The notes beneath the pieces are model-generated. The model was not told where the DNA came from and ran no database searches. It saw nothing but the letters and a program-made list of their open reading frames with translations. 64,000 nt of DNA from Heterocephalus glaber. Lineage: Eukaryota > Chordata > Mammalia > Rodentia > Bathyergidae. The stretch lies in assembly GCF_000247695.1 (NCBI RefSeq), contig NW_004624732.1, positions 20,241,550 to 20,305,549 on the forward strand. Direction: 5' to 3'. The position numbers were made by a program, and so were the translations under genes. Shown in pieces: positions 25,185 through 38,905 of the stretch. How positions within the stretch are numbered: position 1 is the first letter of the stretch; every line of letters begins with the position of its first letter.

Positions 25185-26058
25185 TGGAGGAAATTGCTGA
25201 TTTGCAGCTCACAGAAAAGGTGAAGTGGAGAGAGTCAGGCAATATTTGCTTGTTTGGGCTCTGTTGTATTTGAGACGATCTGATGATCTGGTTGCAGCCC
25301 TACATTTCCTGAGGGCTGGCTGTTTTCACCTTTATTAGATTCTGTGAAATAAATTAAGATTTTTCCAGAAAAATCCTCATTTCACCCAGCCTGGCTAAAG
25401 TTGTGATTTTGCTGCTTTCAACCAATAGAACTTTAACATTTTGTAAGATAGCATCTTACTATCACAAAAGAAATGAAGACATACTTTTTTTCTTATAGCA
25501 TGCACAATAAAATCCCTTAAAACTCAAGAGTACCAAATCTATGTGTGCACGTAGGAGGAAGATTCTTGGAGGAAGCTATCAGAAACACCAGGCATTTTGA
25601 ACACATCTTTAATAAGCCTCAGACAGACCTTATATTAAAGCGTCAATAAAGTCAATTCACCACTGAAAATCTAGGCTAGAAATGCATTTGTTTATGGTCA
25701 TTGAAAGAACCGATGATATATTTCTGAACGGGAAAAAGAGTACTTGGGTAAGGGAAAATCTAATATTCCTAGAATGGAAAAGAAATGAATGAGTGCTTGT
25801 AGTACTGCTTGGAGCTTGGTTCCTTTTGTTTCAAGGCACACTGTGATTACAAAAACGCGTCTGTACAGTAGACATTCAAAACAAAAGATGCATAAGCTCA
25901 TTAAAAAGGTTACTTTAAAAGTATAATTTGCTGATTCTTTCATTGGTTCATTTTAACTGTTGGGTTGTTTTTTGGTTTCTTTTTTCACTCTACGTGGCAT
26001 TTTTCTCTCTATGTGCATTTAAAACATGAACCCACAGAGGCAATTGCATAAAGCTCCT

Positions 26059-26079
26059 AAAGAGAGAGAGAGAGAGAGT
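26059..26079. repeat. (AG)n microsatellite
   Basis: An uninterrupted run of 'ag' dinucleotides of about ten units. Confidence 0.9.
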
Positions 26080-27694
26080 TTTAAATGGGAGGATAGTCAC
26101 CATCTGAACACATAAGGCATTTAATTCCAATTGCTAGGCAGTTATCACTCTGAACACCTATCTGCCGCAATCCTAATGATGTGCAGATGCATCTGGCTCT
26201 GGATAGATGTGGTTTCCTTTGGTGCACAGTGCTGCCCATGAATGTAACAGCTTTCTTCACGCTCCCCAAGAGCCCAGAGAAGCTGACACAGTGATCTGTT
26301 CAGCAAAGACTTGGGGAACATGGCAGGCACATTGCCAACTGTTTTGCCTCTGTGTGAAAGCAGGGTGCATGACCTTAAGAGAGATGACAAGAAGCATTGA
26401 AAAAGAAGGCAGAGAAAAAGTAGAAATGGAAGGAGAAAAAAAAAATGATGTTACAAGGACAGTAGTTACTATCATATGAGTATGGACAATTTTCCTTCAA
26501 ATTCAAACTTCTTCCAAAGGAAAAGGATAGTTGTTATGTGGTGCTGTGGACAATGCAGGTAATAGGTGAAGGGGGAAGATTTATGCAGACACAAAGGAGA
26601 CAGACAAGATGCTGCTTCAAAGACAGCAAGGGATTATTACAGGCTGACCCACTTGGAAAACTGTAAGCAGAAATTTCTGAGAATTGAAACCAGAGTGTAG
26701 TGTCAATCATCCTAGGAAGCCACTTGACACAGAGCATATTGATTTTCCATTGGCATTAGGAAGAAACAAAGGACCCCACATCTTCCTGGAGAAAGATCAG
26801 GGTGCTCACTTTCCTGTAACTTAGCTTTAACTGGTGCTGAGTAGAAGTTAGAGTGGGCAAAGCTTGGGAAAAGCCTTATGAAAGCAGCTGGATTCAAGTT
26901 AGTTCACAGGAATGAATTCTGTTTGCTTTTAATGTGGAAAGTTTTACAGCAGAAATATATTCTCTTAAATAAAAATCAGATTACTGAGTAACAAAGAAAA
27001 TTTCATGACTACACATGTGCAACTTCCAAGTATGTATTTTGAGTTCAGTCCTTAAATTCCAGACTCATGTTTCTGTTGCCTGACGGACAGGGCCACCTGT
27101 GTGTCCAACATCTGTGCATCCAAAATTGACTTTTCAATCTCTTGGCAGGCTGTGGATGCAACTGGATCTGATTTCAAAGTTGATAACAATACCATCCTTG
27201 CCAAAGTCCACACCCCAAACTTGGAGGTCTTCCTCTGTTTTTAAAGCACCCATAGGAGATGTGAGCAAATACTGTGGGTGTACCTTCAGAACCTGTCCTG
27301 AATCTGACAATCTCCCACTACCTCTCCTGATACTGCCTGCTAGGAGCCACCAACAGCTCCTCCCTGAATAGCTGAAATTGTCAGATAACTGGCCCTCCAG
27401 CTTCCACTCTTCATCCCTTTACTTAACTCCTACTCAAAAGTAAGAGGTAGCATTTTCATATCTGAGGAAATTTCCGTTAAAATTTCTGCAATGGCTCTCT
27501 AATTTGTTCAGGGTAAAAGCATAAAACTTTTGCACAAGGAAAGCAGACTAAGAGGTGGGGGAAGAGGATAGGAAAAAAGAATTAAAATGTGTTACATACA
27601 TATACCAACTCTCCACATGGAATGTAATCATTAAGCACGGCAAACATGCAGTAACAAAATTTTTAAAAAGCAACCTTAAAAAGACCAGCCCCAA

Positions 27695-28140
27695 TAGATC
27701 TGTACCCCATTTAACGTCTTGAATTCATCCTTGTACTTCACACTTATCTACATCTGATCCAACCATGTTAACCTCTTTCTTGTTGCCCAAAACCTACAAG
27801 AGATGTTCCCCTGTCAAGTATTTTGTACTTCTATTTGTTCTGCCCTGAAAACCTTTCCCACATGCCCAGATGATTCATTCCCTACCTCCTTCTTGTCTCT
27901 GTTCAAATGTCACCTTTTTAAGGAAACTTTCTTGATCATGCTATTAAAATTGCTGCCCATCCTCAATGAGCACAGCCAATCCCCTTTCCCTGTCCCATTT
28001 ATTCTGTTTTGTTCTTAGCATTTGTTATCTTCTAATACACTAAATCCACTGCTTATGCATTATGCTCATAATTTGTCATTCATCCTATTGCAAAAGAATT
28101 CCATCTCCACAAGGGCACTGAGTGTTGTCTATTGGATTTA
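27695..28140 (+). mobile_element. L2 LINE 3' fragment
   Basis: In order: 'tctgttcaaatgtcacctttttaaggaaactttcttgatcatgctattaaaattgctgccc', then 'tccctgtcccatttattctgttttgttcttagcatttgttatcttctaatacactaaat', then 'ttccatctccacaagggcactgagtgttgtc'. These are the landmarks of the L2 3' end. The frame at 27803-28018 is a chance frame within it. Confidence 0.75.
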
Positions 28141-28505
28141 CTGCTACGATTCGGATATGTTTTGGGTATCCTTTGAGGGTGTTTTATAACTGGGGGCTCT
28201 GTCCCCAGAGTGCACTACTGGGAACTGGTGGAATCTACTGGTGGGACCTAGCACGAGGTTTTTGTTTCTTGGGGCCATGTTCTTGAAGGTGGTTCTCATG
28301 CAAGCCCTTGAGTTCTCACAAGCAAGTCTGGCCCAGATCTTGGTCAGGCTATAATCATTTACTGGTTTCCACACTTTCTCTTGCCATTCCCATCCACAGC
28401 ACAGGGTGAGGCAGCAAAGAGGGGCCCTCGAGGAGCTGACAATAAGTTGTGTGCGCTCTTGGTCTCCAAAACTGAATCAAACAAACCTCATTTTCTTCAT
28501 AAGTA
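28140..28505 (+). mobile_element. MaLR-like LTR relic
   Basis: The start 'gctacgattcggatatgttttggg' resembles a MaLR LTR start ('gctatgatttggatatg'). Later come 'ctactggtgggacctag', 'gcagcaaagaggggccctcg' and an end with 'caaaactgaatcaaacaaacctcattttcttcataagtattctgggtc'. It abuts an inverted copy of the same class on its right. Confidence 0.45.
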
Positions 28506-28509
28506 TTCT

Positions 28510-28870
28510 GGGTCAGTGTCTTAGTCATTCTCCTTGTTTCTGGGATATAATAGCCTATACCAGCAACTAAAAGGAACAGGGTTTATTTTGGTTCACATCT
28601 CCTGGAGGTTTCAGTGTATAGTCAGATGACTCCAAGGCAGGTCAGCATAGCAGAGTCTCCTGCTCGTAGCATGGTATACAGGGAGCATAGAGAATGAAGG
28701 GAGGAGCAGGGGAGGAAGATAAACTTTTCCTGGCCTCGCCTCTAGTGACCCACTTCTTCCAACCAGACCTTACCTAACAGCATCTCAGCTATAAATTTCC
28801 ATAATCCATCACCTTCCAAAGGTCCCACCTATGACTGCATGAGGCTTTAGGGGGACACCTAGACATAAAC
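28510..28870 (-). mobile_element. MaLR-like LTR relic, inverted copy
   Basis: Plus-strand text 'ggaacagggtttattttggttcacatctcctggaggtttcagtgtatagtcag' and later 'cttccaaaggtcccacctatgactgcatgaggctttagggggacacctagacataaac' is the complement of the same repeat class as at 6.7 kb. It is tail to tail with the preceding copy. Confidence 0.5.
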
Positions 28871-29839
28871 AATAACAGTCAGCTATTTCCTTGTCATTAA
28901 GAATTGCTGCCTAATTCATTGGCAGACATGGCTGAAGCACTTAACAGGGTAGGCATTCGATAAACTGTTATCAATGGAATGAAGTAATGAACATTGCTGG
29001 GAGCAACAGCCAATTGAAGTTATCATCTCATAGCTGGGCCTTGTCAGTTAACCTAGGTCTAAGTAGCTTCCACTTAGGTGAGCTCAGTTCACTGGTACAG
29101 TACCTGTCTACTGCTGAACAACAAATCAAGAGCTAAGTGGGAAAGAGGTGAGTCAAGAAAGCTTCATCTTTGCTATTATTAGATTATCTAGCTTTTTCAG
29201 TAGTGAGGAAATGATAACACAACGAAAGAAGGCCCTGTGTGCAGCCACAGGTGAGGAACAATTAAGATACGGGGAGGAAGGTGCATTTCCAAGCAGAGAT
29301 GTAGGCTGGATCCAGGAACTGGCTCCTCCTCTCTGTGGCACTTTATGCAAGCCTATGACATGGCTCTTTGTGATGACTGTGCCTGTCAAGCTGTATTGTT
29401 GGGGTCTAACAACTTTATCACCAAAGCACTTAGATAATTGTCCTCAAATTGGCTCAGAGCTGAGCATTTTAGCATGATGCAACTTAGAGCTCCTTTGGGG
29501 CAATGCCTAGCATTCTTAACAAAATTTCTGTATGAGTTTTTGATAGATTTTGATGACATAAAATATCTGCTAGGACATCAAACTCACCCATCTAGCTGGC
29601 TGTGGTTCTTGTTATCTTTAATCAGATATTCAAAGATGGATAATCAGTCCATTCTAACCATTTTTTAACTAAACATTCTTTTTCTGTTTAGTTTCCTAAA
29701 AATATCTCTCCTGAGGTCATTTGATCCTAGTTTTCTCAAAGGCTTTCCATTATCAGTAAACTTGAAATAAAACTTTGACACATACTCACAATCACATCTG
29801 ATTTGTGGTTTTAACAGTATCATTTTCTCTACCTTATAT

Positions 29840-29905
29840 TTGAAGAAGAGACAAAATGAGTGTAAATAACTTGTCCAAGTAGGAAGTGACAGGGTCACAA
29901 AGGTG
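29840..29905 (-). mobile_element. MIR SINE fragment
   Basis: 'gaagaagagacaaaatgagtgtaaataacttgtccaagtaggaagtgacagggtcacaa' is the antisense MIR core ('gaggttaagtaacttgcccaagg'). Confidence 0.55.
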
Positions 29906-30286
29906 AGCTCAGCTACCGTGACTAAAGTCTACAAACCAGCACTGCACAACTGCCCTCTGCCAAGGCCAGGAGGCTGTCTCTTTACAAGTGAGCTCTATGT
30001 CTATGTTGGAGAGCATCAGTTCTGTCATGGTGAAAGGCATGAGGCTCTACAGAGTTTGCCTGCTAATTTGAGACTCTTAATAAATATTGAGGTGTCAGTT
30101 TAGATTTCTTAGCAATGCAGCAAATGGATTAATTGGGAATAAATCACTAGATACATTATATAATAAAATATATGACTACCATAGAATTAGCATGATATAT
30201 AATTCTTTCTACAGATTTTCTACAATGGAGGTTTCAATTTTATTTTCACTCCTTTCTCATTTTTAATTTGTGAATTTTTAAAAATA

Positions 30287-30395
30287 GGGCTGGGGATTTA
30301 GCTCAGTGACACCGCACTTGCCTCACAAGCGCAAGGTCCTGAGTTTGATCCCCAGTAACAAATAAGTAAATAAATAAATAAATAAAAATAAAATT
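30287..30395 (+). mobile_element. ID-type SINE with (AAAT)n tail
   Basis: 'gggctggggatttagctcagtg' and 'cctcacaagcgcaaggtcctgagtttgatccccagtaac' are followed by 'aaataagtaaataaataaataaataaaaataaaa'. The A-tail has turned into an AAAT microsatellite. Confidence 0.92.
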
Positions 30396-31169
30396 GCCAG
30401 AAAGGTAGCCCCTGGCCCTTCCCTGTTACTGAATTTTACTTTTTTCAGAGGACACAGCCTTTTATTTCGGGTTTTTAGCTTATTTGAGTTAACATGGCTC
30501 CTTCCTTATCTTTAACACTAACATTAAAAAAAATTTTTAGGATCTTCTTGTTTTCCATAAGACCATGTGTATGGCCATTACAAGCTAAACAAACTATTTA
30601 ATCTATTCAAAATCTTACTGTTTAAAATAAACAAGACTTATTTAATTTTCCACAGAAAAATACAATGATTCTTCCAAGTCCACTAAGCAAATGAAAATAT
30701 ACTCAAGTGCCACCCTCCCTCTCTTGTCAGAGGCCTCTTCGGGCAGCCGGCTGTGGATATCATGAGGCTCAGGGCTGAGGAGCCCCTGGCAGGGAGCAGG
30801 GTGCTGCGCCTGAGTCGCCCACAAGAACCACACCCAGACCTTCCTCACTCAGCACACTAAATGCCTCCTTTGGCCATCTAATTGTTTATACTAGAGATTT
30901 CTGAATTCATTATCAAAATGGAAAATAATATAAACCATAGTAATGATATTTTTGGGTGAAAAAAACCATGGTACTGAAGAGAAAAATGACCCAAGTCTGG
31001 CCTTGGCCAGAAGCTTCTTTGTGATATTATTTGCACCATTCTAGAAAAAAATTAGCATTGGTTTTGAAAAAAATGAAATGTATATTTATTGTAGATCGTA
31101 ATAAGTTTGAGATACAATGTCAGCTGTTAATAATCTTGGGAAGAACCTTACTTAATACTACACTTAACA

Positions 31170-31258
31170 GCTGGGGATTTTCCTCAGTGGTGCTGCACCT
31201 GCCTGGAAAGTGCAAGGTACAGAGTTCGATCCCCAGTACCACAAGAAAACCAAAAAAA
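31170..31258 (+). mobile_element. ID-type SINE with imperfect target duplications
   Basis: 'gctggggattttcctcagtggtgctgcacctgcc' then 'gagttcgatccccagtaccac' and an A-rich tail. Flanks 'actacacttaa' (31157-31167) and 'actacattaa' (31259-31268) fit a diverged target duplication. The A box is mutated ('tttcctcagtgg'). Confidence 0.88.
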
Positions 31259-32610
31259 ACTACATTAAATAATCTATCATCAAGTCAAGGACTATAGTAA
31301 ACATTAATTGTGTTTTTAATTTTTATTTTTTGTATGGTATGTTGAGCAAAGAATAACTCTTCTCTCCTTCCAGAAATGTCCCCTGCCAACAGTGAGTCTT
31401 TGAATTGGCTTTCCATAGGTCTTTTCCCTCATAGAAAGATAGAAATGGCACTTTGAAAATATTTTAAATAACTTTTTGGTTCTTAATTTTTAAAAATTTT
31501 TGGACCATTTGTGTATGATCCTTGTAAAGTTCTGTTTACAGTTGAGTGGAAAAACTGACATACACTTCAAAATCTTAGGATGGAATTTAGTCTGCTGAAG
31601 TTAAAGGTTAATTTTCTGGGTTTTGACTTTTATAAATATGTGCAAATTGAAGCATTTATAAAGTAAATACATCATATTTCATACGTACTTTAAAATATTG
31701 GAATGTATTTACTTCAATAACAAGAAAACAGTACAAAACAATTTCAAAAATTGGACTTGATTGTTAAAATCTACTAGAATTATAAACAGAAAATATCGTA
31801 TAAGTTGAACAAAAAAAGAAAGGAAACATGAAACAGTAGGGTTTTAGTTTTGAAATTTTAAGACATTCAATGCTGTTGTTTAAAAACCCAAAGCAAACCT
31901 TCCTGTTTGGCATACAGAAATCAACATTTGTGGGCTCCAAGGCACCCACAATCAGCTTTGGAGAGGCTCCCGATCCACACCCTGAGCCCTTCTTTCAACA
32001 TGCCAGTCCCTTAGGAGCACTTCCACTCTCCCCTCAGGGTTTGCACAGTGCCAGAGACCTCAGGGATCAATTTCCTTTGCAGAGCCCAAACACTGAATCT
32101 TCTTCTTAGTTCCTATGTCTCTGTGCCTGTTATTTTAGTGAGTACTTTTGGTGAAAATAAAAGGCATTAGGTTTAATTTCTTAGTCAAATTCAACTGTGA
32201 AATCCCCTAACTCCCCTAAATGGAATTTAGGTGAATCTGCTTCCTCAAATCTGAGCAATTTTGGATTTTATTTTTCTCAGTGTTTGAATATTACACAGAC
32301 AGTTCACTTCAACTTATTTGTGTTGTTTCTCATGACAAATTTTCCTTATGTTTTTTGATTATCACTTCTTGCGTTACACAATTTCCTCTTATGGCTTTTA
32401 CCAGTGGTCACATGTCATATTGCTTTCTGTTTCTGCAATATTTAAGGATTACCCTTTGCACAGTAGGATTTCCAAGGCATAAACTGTATTCCTGCTGTGA
32501 CCTAGAATCCCATTTCATGGAATAATGTCACAGAAGTATTTTCTCACATGTGAAAAATTATCTGTAAAATTATTAACATCAATGTTAATAAATACGTTTT
32601 AAAAATAATA

Positions 32611-32714
32611 TGGAATTGGGCGGGGATTTAGCTCAGTGGTTTCGCCGCCTGCTGCGCAAGCGCAAGGACCCGAGTTCGATCCCCGGCACCAAAAAAAAAA
32701 AAAAAGTGGAATCG
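32611..32714 (+). mobile_element. Young-looking ID-type SINE
   Basis: The body at 32619-32705 has 'gcggggatttagctcagtgg' (A box) and 'gagttcgatccccggcacc' (B box) and a pure A-run of 15. It retains about eight CpG sites, including a 'ttcgccgcctgctgcgcaagcgc' stretch, whereas the other ID copies have lost most of them. Flanks 'tggaattg' (32611-32618) and 'tggaatcg' (32707-32714) form a short likely target duplication. Confidence 0.92.
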
Positions 32715-33054
32715 TCACCATTTTGAGAATGGAGAAATAAACTATATACCAGCACCATGGAATGTATGAGACAACTGAAAGGAAGGGGTCCATCCAGACG
32801 TCCTTCTGTGTACCATGCATTAGTAAGTACAAAAAACAACTGCAAAGTAAAATGTGTAGTTGTTGTTGTTATTATTGTTGTTATATAGAGAAAATCAGGT
32901 ATGAAGAGACAAACAGTGAGTCTGTAACCTTTTAATAGTGGTTAACTATGAGCATAGAAGTTACCATCTCAATTTTTATATTTTTAGGTTGCTTGTGGTT
33001 TTTACAATGAGACAGAAAAAAATCCATACAGCCAGTCTTGTGGTACTTAACACT

Positions 33055-33240
33055 GGTGACAGTACTGAAAAATACTTCTTTGGGTGATTGTATTGTGCAA
33101 ACATCATACAATGTATATGAACAAATTAAGGTGGCTCTAAGTTGGCTGGTTATATAATCTTATGGGACCATCACATACGCATTCTGTTATTGATTGAAAT
33201 ATCATTACACAGCATGTGACTTATTTGTTAATGCATATAT
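33055..33240 (+). mobile_element. Non-autonomous DNA transposon relic (MER-type), internally deleted
   Basis: 'gattgtattgtgcaaacatcatacaatgtatatgaacaaa' is joined to 'tataatcttatgggaccatcacatacgcattctgttattgattgaaatatcattacacagcatgtgac'. These are the two ends of the family seen reversed at 4.1-4.4 kb, with the middle missing. Confidence 0.5.
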
Positions 33241-36200
33241 ATTTTATTTTGTTATTAGACAATGCAAAAAGAAACACATTCTGAGTACTAAATGGTCTCT
33301 AAAAAGAGGGAGCCCCACCAGTTAAAAACACATTAACAGCCTGGAGAGAAGGCCAGCCAGACAAAAGAAAAGGTCCAGGTCAAAGAGGAGGGGAGAGTGC
33401 TTGGAAAGACTGGCACTGAAATTCTATGACAGCAGCCATATTTAATGTACCTGCCAGGAACCAGCCCATCCTGGGGCCCTGCCTGAACTCAACTCCTATA
33501 GTCACCACAAAGATGTTCAGTGGAGGTGTTTTTTTATATACAAACTCCCAAGGCTCAGTGAGCTCCCATCTCCCCAGGGAGAGCAGAGCAAGCATGCAAA
33601 CCCAGTCTGCCTCCCTCACTAAACTCCAGAAACATAATTAAATAGGTGAGGCCTCTGCTCCTTTGGAACAAAGCCCATTTGGTAATACATTACTAATGAA
33701 CACCATTCATTACAGGCATCTATTGATCTGTGTAAATTTTAAAAGTCACTTGTTAAAATTACAATAGAAAGAACCTCTATCTAAAAAAGCTTAGTGGTTA
33801 ACACTGTGCTTGGTACCTGTCCTGTTAAAATGGAAGTTGCCCCCCCATCCACAACTTTAACATACCTACAGAAAGTCATTTGTTAAAGGGTAGATTAGGC
33901 TCAAAAATATTCTGTGTATTTATATTAAAACATTTGGAAATACATTTGCCTTCCTGGTAAATTTCCCACTTGTCTATTTCCCATAAAAGACTGAAATGAA
34001 TAGGACACCTATTGGCAGGTTCCTGTAATTCTCACATATTCAGACATTCAGACAAACGCTTCTCTATAACTGAATCTGAAGGTATTTGCTCTCTCTGCTT
34101 CCTCTTTTCAGAATTCTCATCCCTGCTTCATACACTTGAAGGTCAGTTTCAATTCTATATGCTTTCCTTAGAGGAGGAAATGTTAGAACAAAGTATTTCA
34201 ATAGTCCTCAAAATTCAAGCTGACTAATATAAGCTGTTAATGAAGCTCATACATTAAAAATCAGCTAGGTTGTGTTCCTTTGTCTGTTCCCTTTAATTAG
34301 CAGCCAACTGTATTGATCTTGTTTTGGTCAGATAGCTGCTCTGAAAGCTTTTGAAAGGGATTTCTATGCCTCTCCATACTAACAATTAGCATAATCCCAT
34401 TTTACCCCCACAGTTGGATCGTCATTATAATTGAAATTTGTTGTAATTACAGCAGATGCAGACATTAAGGAATTAAAGTGAATAAAAAGAAAAGTATCAG
34501 AAGTCAGCTTCCTAAATGTTTCAGGGTCTGATTCACAGCAGGAAGTCAACAGTGGATTACTGGTGGGCAGATCCCAGTTGTGGGCAAGCAGAGGTGGTCA
34601 CAGAGCTGCAGTGCTAGTGGGATCCCAGTAACCTGCTGGGTCTGAGCCAGAGCCTCTCACTACAGCCTCCGGCTTTGCCCTGCACTGCTGCTAATGCTTT
34701 CCTGTTCCAATGCAAGGAGGGAAAATCCTCCCTCTGCTCCATTGCAATCCAAAGTTCGTAGCCAAGCTGTACTTGGGGCTCTTTAAAGACCACCCTTTAA
34801 AGCAGAGAAAATTGTGAAACAAGAATTTATCACATCGTCCATTCCAATATTCCAATACTGTTAATAAGAGAGGCAATCTGAGGGCGTGAAATTTTGCTGC
34901 CTTAGTAGCAAAGAAACATTCCCTTTACTTTCCAAAAATAAAACAAGATGTACCAAAACATTCACAAAAAAGACCTGCCTGTTAGCCTGGTATAGGAACC
35001 TTTGACTAGAAAGGAGAGAATTCAGTTTTTCTAATCAATCCATTTATCTCAATGGCCTAGAAGTGCTACATCAGGATGGAGATATACCACACGATTTAAA
35101 GAGAAGCTCTCTTATGAGAAAAATTTAGTTCAGTTCTCTCCCATATGAGGTAAAGGATTTTGTGTCCTTGCAAAAGGATGATCTTGTTTAGCACCATGGA
35201 GCCAGCATTTGGGTTGGAATGCTGGGCCAACCTAGAAATACACAGAAGGTATGGTTCTTCAGATGACTAGGGTATTTTTATTCTTATATTATAGAACATT
35301 GCTCAGGTTCAACTATGAATGGGGATAATCCTAGAGTTTGGCACAGTGTTTCTCAGACTTTTGTTAATATTAAGGTACAAGGTAAGGTGAAACCCAAAGT
35401 TATGGCCCTGCTGTGTAATAAATTGTGACACCAAAGCTGGTGGTTCCTAGACCACAGCAAAGAGCAAAGGTATATACTTCCGGGGAGAACTGTTCTGGAG
35501 AGAGAGCTCAGGGTGTTTGCAAACTATGGGGCTTCGTTTCTTCCCTTGCTTTATCTTGTTTTAGGTCTTACTTGCAAAAATTACTAATCCTTCCATAAGT
35601 TTAAATTAAAATGGCACAGTTTTTAAATGTGTTACGTATAAGATTTTACCACATGTTGCATTGGCAACATGTTCATTTTGCGCTGCAGATAAAATCTTTG
35701 GACTTTTGTGGAAATCTCTCCCTTGCCTTGTGTTCATGCACACTTCCTGAAAGTGTGTTATCAATAGAGGAAGACACCCCCTGTCACCAGTGGTGTCTGG
35801 TTGGATCTGCTCAGGCCCACATGGGTAGAGCGTGTGAGAGGAGGGCACTGCTACTACACAGCCTTATCCACTTAAAATTGTCTGGCACATGCTCTTTCTG
35901 CTGCATGATAACAGAACAAGAACAAGGGAAGAGGTGCACATGAAATCAAAATACCAGGGTATCACAGGAAGTGTTAGTTCTGACAACACATTGATTTAGC
36001 GTTTCCATTAGTAAGAAATGCACACAGTTCTTGACATCTGAAACAAAAGAAAACCAACTAGATTTACTTTTGCCGGGTTCTGGGTTTATCTAATTGAAAA
36101 ATACCTGCTTTTGCAAAATGAAGTAGCCAAAGCTCACATCTCTGGGCACCTACTCATCTGTATAAATCAAGATTTTTCTCAATATTTACCAACATAACAT

Positions 36201-36884
36201 AGCCAGATACTACAACATATTCTGAGATGAATTCATGAATGTCATTTGTGAAACTCTCTCTGTCATACTCCTTAGGGTCAAAGTATTTTACTGTTTTCAA
36301 GACTAAGTGTAGGAATATTCAATATAACCTTCAAATATTGTTCTCTGTTGCAGATGGACTTAAAATTTTTTTGGCAGAATGAGAGAATTTTACTGCATTA
36401 AAGTAACATCAAAAGTCCACTGAAATAATACAAGCTAAGTTAAGGCATAAGTCACACTCAGGCCTTTCAATCTCTCTCTAAGTTCTCTGATCTGGAATAA
36501 TCTAGAGTTTTCCCCCCAGGGGAAATTGGTGCTGTCCAGGCCAGCCTTCATGCCATTGTCATTGCCGTGGTCTCTCGAGGCCCTGGATGGAGTGAACAGG
36601 CACCAGCAGGACCTGGAGCACTCAGGATGCCAATTCAATCAGAATATTAAAGAAACCAAGGTGAAGTTTTACTTTCATGGTCAGGTGGAACGAGTGAAAT
36701 GGAGCTGGTGTTAGAGACCCAGAAGATTAGGGCTGGGCCAGAGGCTGCCACATCTGAGCACAGGGACCATGGTGTGCACATGAGGGCTGCAGGCTTGGGA
36801 CTATGCTGTTTTGTCCCAAGTGAGGAATCGCTTGGTCTTCCTCAGAGAGGTGACAGGGTATACCCAAATAACTGGGTATAGGAA

Positions 36885-37040
36885 GTGAGATATCCAGGTT
36901 CAAGTCCCAGTGTTATCACTTGCTAGCAGTGTGGTATTTTGAATTATTTATGCCTTTCTGAACTCTAGTTTCCTCACTTATAGAATCAAGACAAAAATCA
37001 ATACACAAATGACTGAGAATTAGATACATTATAAAAGGTA
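36885..37040 (+). mobile_element. MIR SINE
   Basis: 'ccaggttcaagtcccagtgttatcacttgctagcagtgtgg' then 'ctttctgaactctagtttcctcacttatagaatcaagac' follow the MIR order (tRNA-derived head, then core). Confidence 0.75.
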
Positions 37041-38769
37041 AATGTGAACTCACTGTTGTCATTTACACTCACAAGCACCTTATGACATAGACAAGGACTC
37101 TGAGTTTTTCTTTTCTCTTTTTTACTGACTTTTTTTTTTCTAGTTCATGGGGAAAGATCAGGATTTGGTCTGCATGTGACTGCACTCATTGGCTGCTCAT
37201 CATATTTCTATTCTCTGTTGTTACCCACAAAATCTGCTAAGAGAGGTCATACTCCATCCTTGCTCACTGACGCTTCCTTCAGTCCTGTGGACCTGGGCAG
37301 CAAACCTAGCTTCCTCAAGTGACCTGAGCAGCCACCACCGCTTTGTTTCTACCCAGCTCTGCAGGAGAGCTTTTAAAGTGAGGACAGAGACCTCAGGCCA
37401 CAGCCTGGCAAAGCCCAGCAAATGCTCCCGATGGCCTTGGTTGTTACTAATGGTCCCAACCACAGCCAGAGAAGGTCTTTAGCAGCCTCAGACCTCGTGT
37501 CTGTTCTCATAACGGGCTGTGGCTTCCCTTTGGGCTAAAATCCACCCTTCCAACATGGAAACTACAGAGAACACAAAACAGGCAACACTAGATCCTTCCA
37601 TCCCAGAATATTTTCTCTTTTAGACTAGTTTAGATTCTTCAGTATTTCATTTAAGAATGTGAAAAATGTGGCCTAATAAGCCTCCTATGTGAGAACACCA
37701 TTGGAAATACCCCAATCCCAGTTTTAGCCATTTTAGGGAAAGAAAGTGACGTGGCCTTACAGAATTCAAGCAAGGACTGAATAACTCTCAACAGCAGGAC
37801 AGCAAGATGCAGCTGGGCCTGAGAAACTGTTGAGCCTGGATCCTTGAATCCAGCCTGGGGCTGCACTTCCCTGGCCTTTGCTTTTCCCTGCTCTCCCACT
37901 CCTGCAGCCCAGCTTCCTCCTGCAAAGCACATATGGCTGTCAGCTTCGGACTTCTGCATCCTGAGGAGTCCACAGTGAGCAAAGAAACTTTTACTCTAAT
38001 CAAAGGTTTTCGAATCCTTGAAATGAGCCATTTGGTCTGGGTGGATGAAGAGTCCACACAGGTCAAGGGAAGAGTTAGATAAGAATATAAAACTCCCAGA
38101 GGGAAATATGGTAGTTGTGTGGGACCAACCAACCCCACAGGTCCTGGACAGAAAAAATTAGTGAGCTTCTAAAGGACTTCCCATTTTAACATAGGAATCT
38201 ACTTCCCCCTACTGTCATGGTCACTTTTTGCATAAAGGTCCCCTATGTTATTTTAGGCACAGTGTAAATATTGTAGCCTAAAAATAAATTCTCAACATTA
38301 ATAGTCCCCACCATAAAGTGCTATCTTTATTCATTTATTGGATTTTTATTCAGCTGGAGTTAAATGCCATATGACTGTCAGTTCTTAGATGATGGCAGTC
38401 AGCATTCCTTTTATTCTTTTTAAACTTTTGTTTGCAGGGGCTATGAAAAAGCTTGGAATTTATCTTTCTTGTACTTTTAGGCAGATGTCAGTGCAATCTT
38501 TCTTATTCACTGCACTTTTCCTCCTCTGAGCCCAATCACTGACTAGGATCTGCATACTGTCCAACACCACCAATCCTCCCACCGAGCTTGGCACAGAACT
38601 TGAAGTCTGTTTGCTATGTATTTCCAGAACCTTTGGAGTAGAAAGAAGAAGGATTCTGTTCCCTCCCTTTTCTTGCCTCACTCCACCTAAATACTAAATA
38701 TTCCACCTAAATATGTAAAATAAAGTGTCTCTACCGTGCTTTAAATTTTAGACTCAGCGTGGTAAACTT

Positions 38770-38905
38770 AGTGTAAATATATCACAATAATTATCTCAAC
38801 AAATCAATGAAACAACCTTCTAAGACAAGTATCTCTGTCTTCAGGAAAATAAAGCTTATAAGTCAAGTGGCTCACTTAAGACCTCAGAAGTTAAAAAGGC
38901 AGGCG
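38770..38905 (-). mobile_element. MIR SINE
   Basis: 'aacaaccttctaagacaagtatctctgtcttcaggaaaataaagcttataagtcaagtggctcacttaagac' resembles the antisense MIR core. Confidence 0.45.

Noticed and set aside
37189..37482. 97-residue frame in a GC-richer patch
   Set aside because: No recognisable motif, no splice context and overlapping frames on both strands of similar length.
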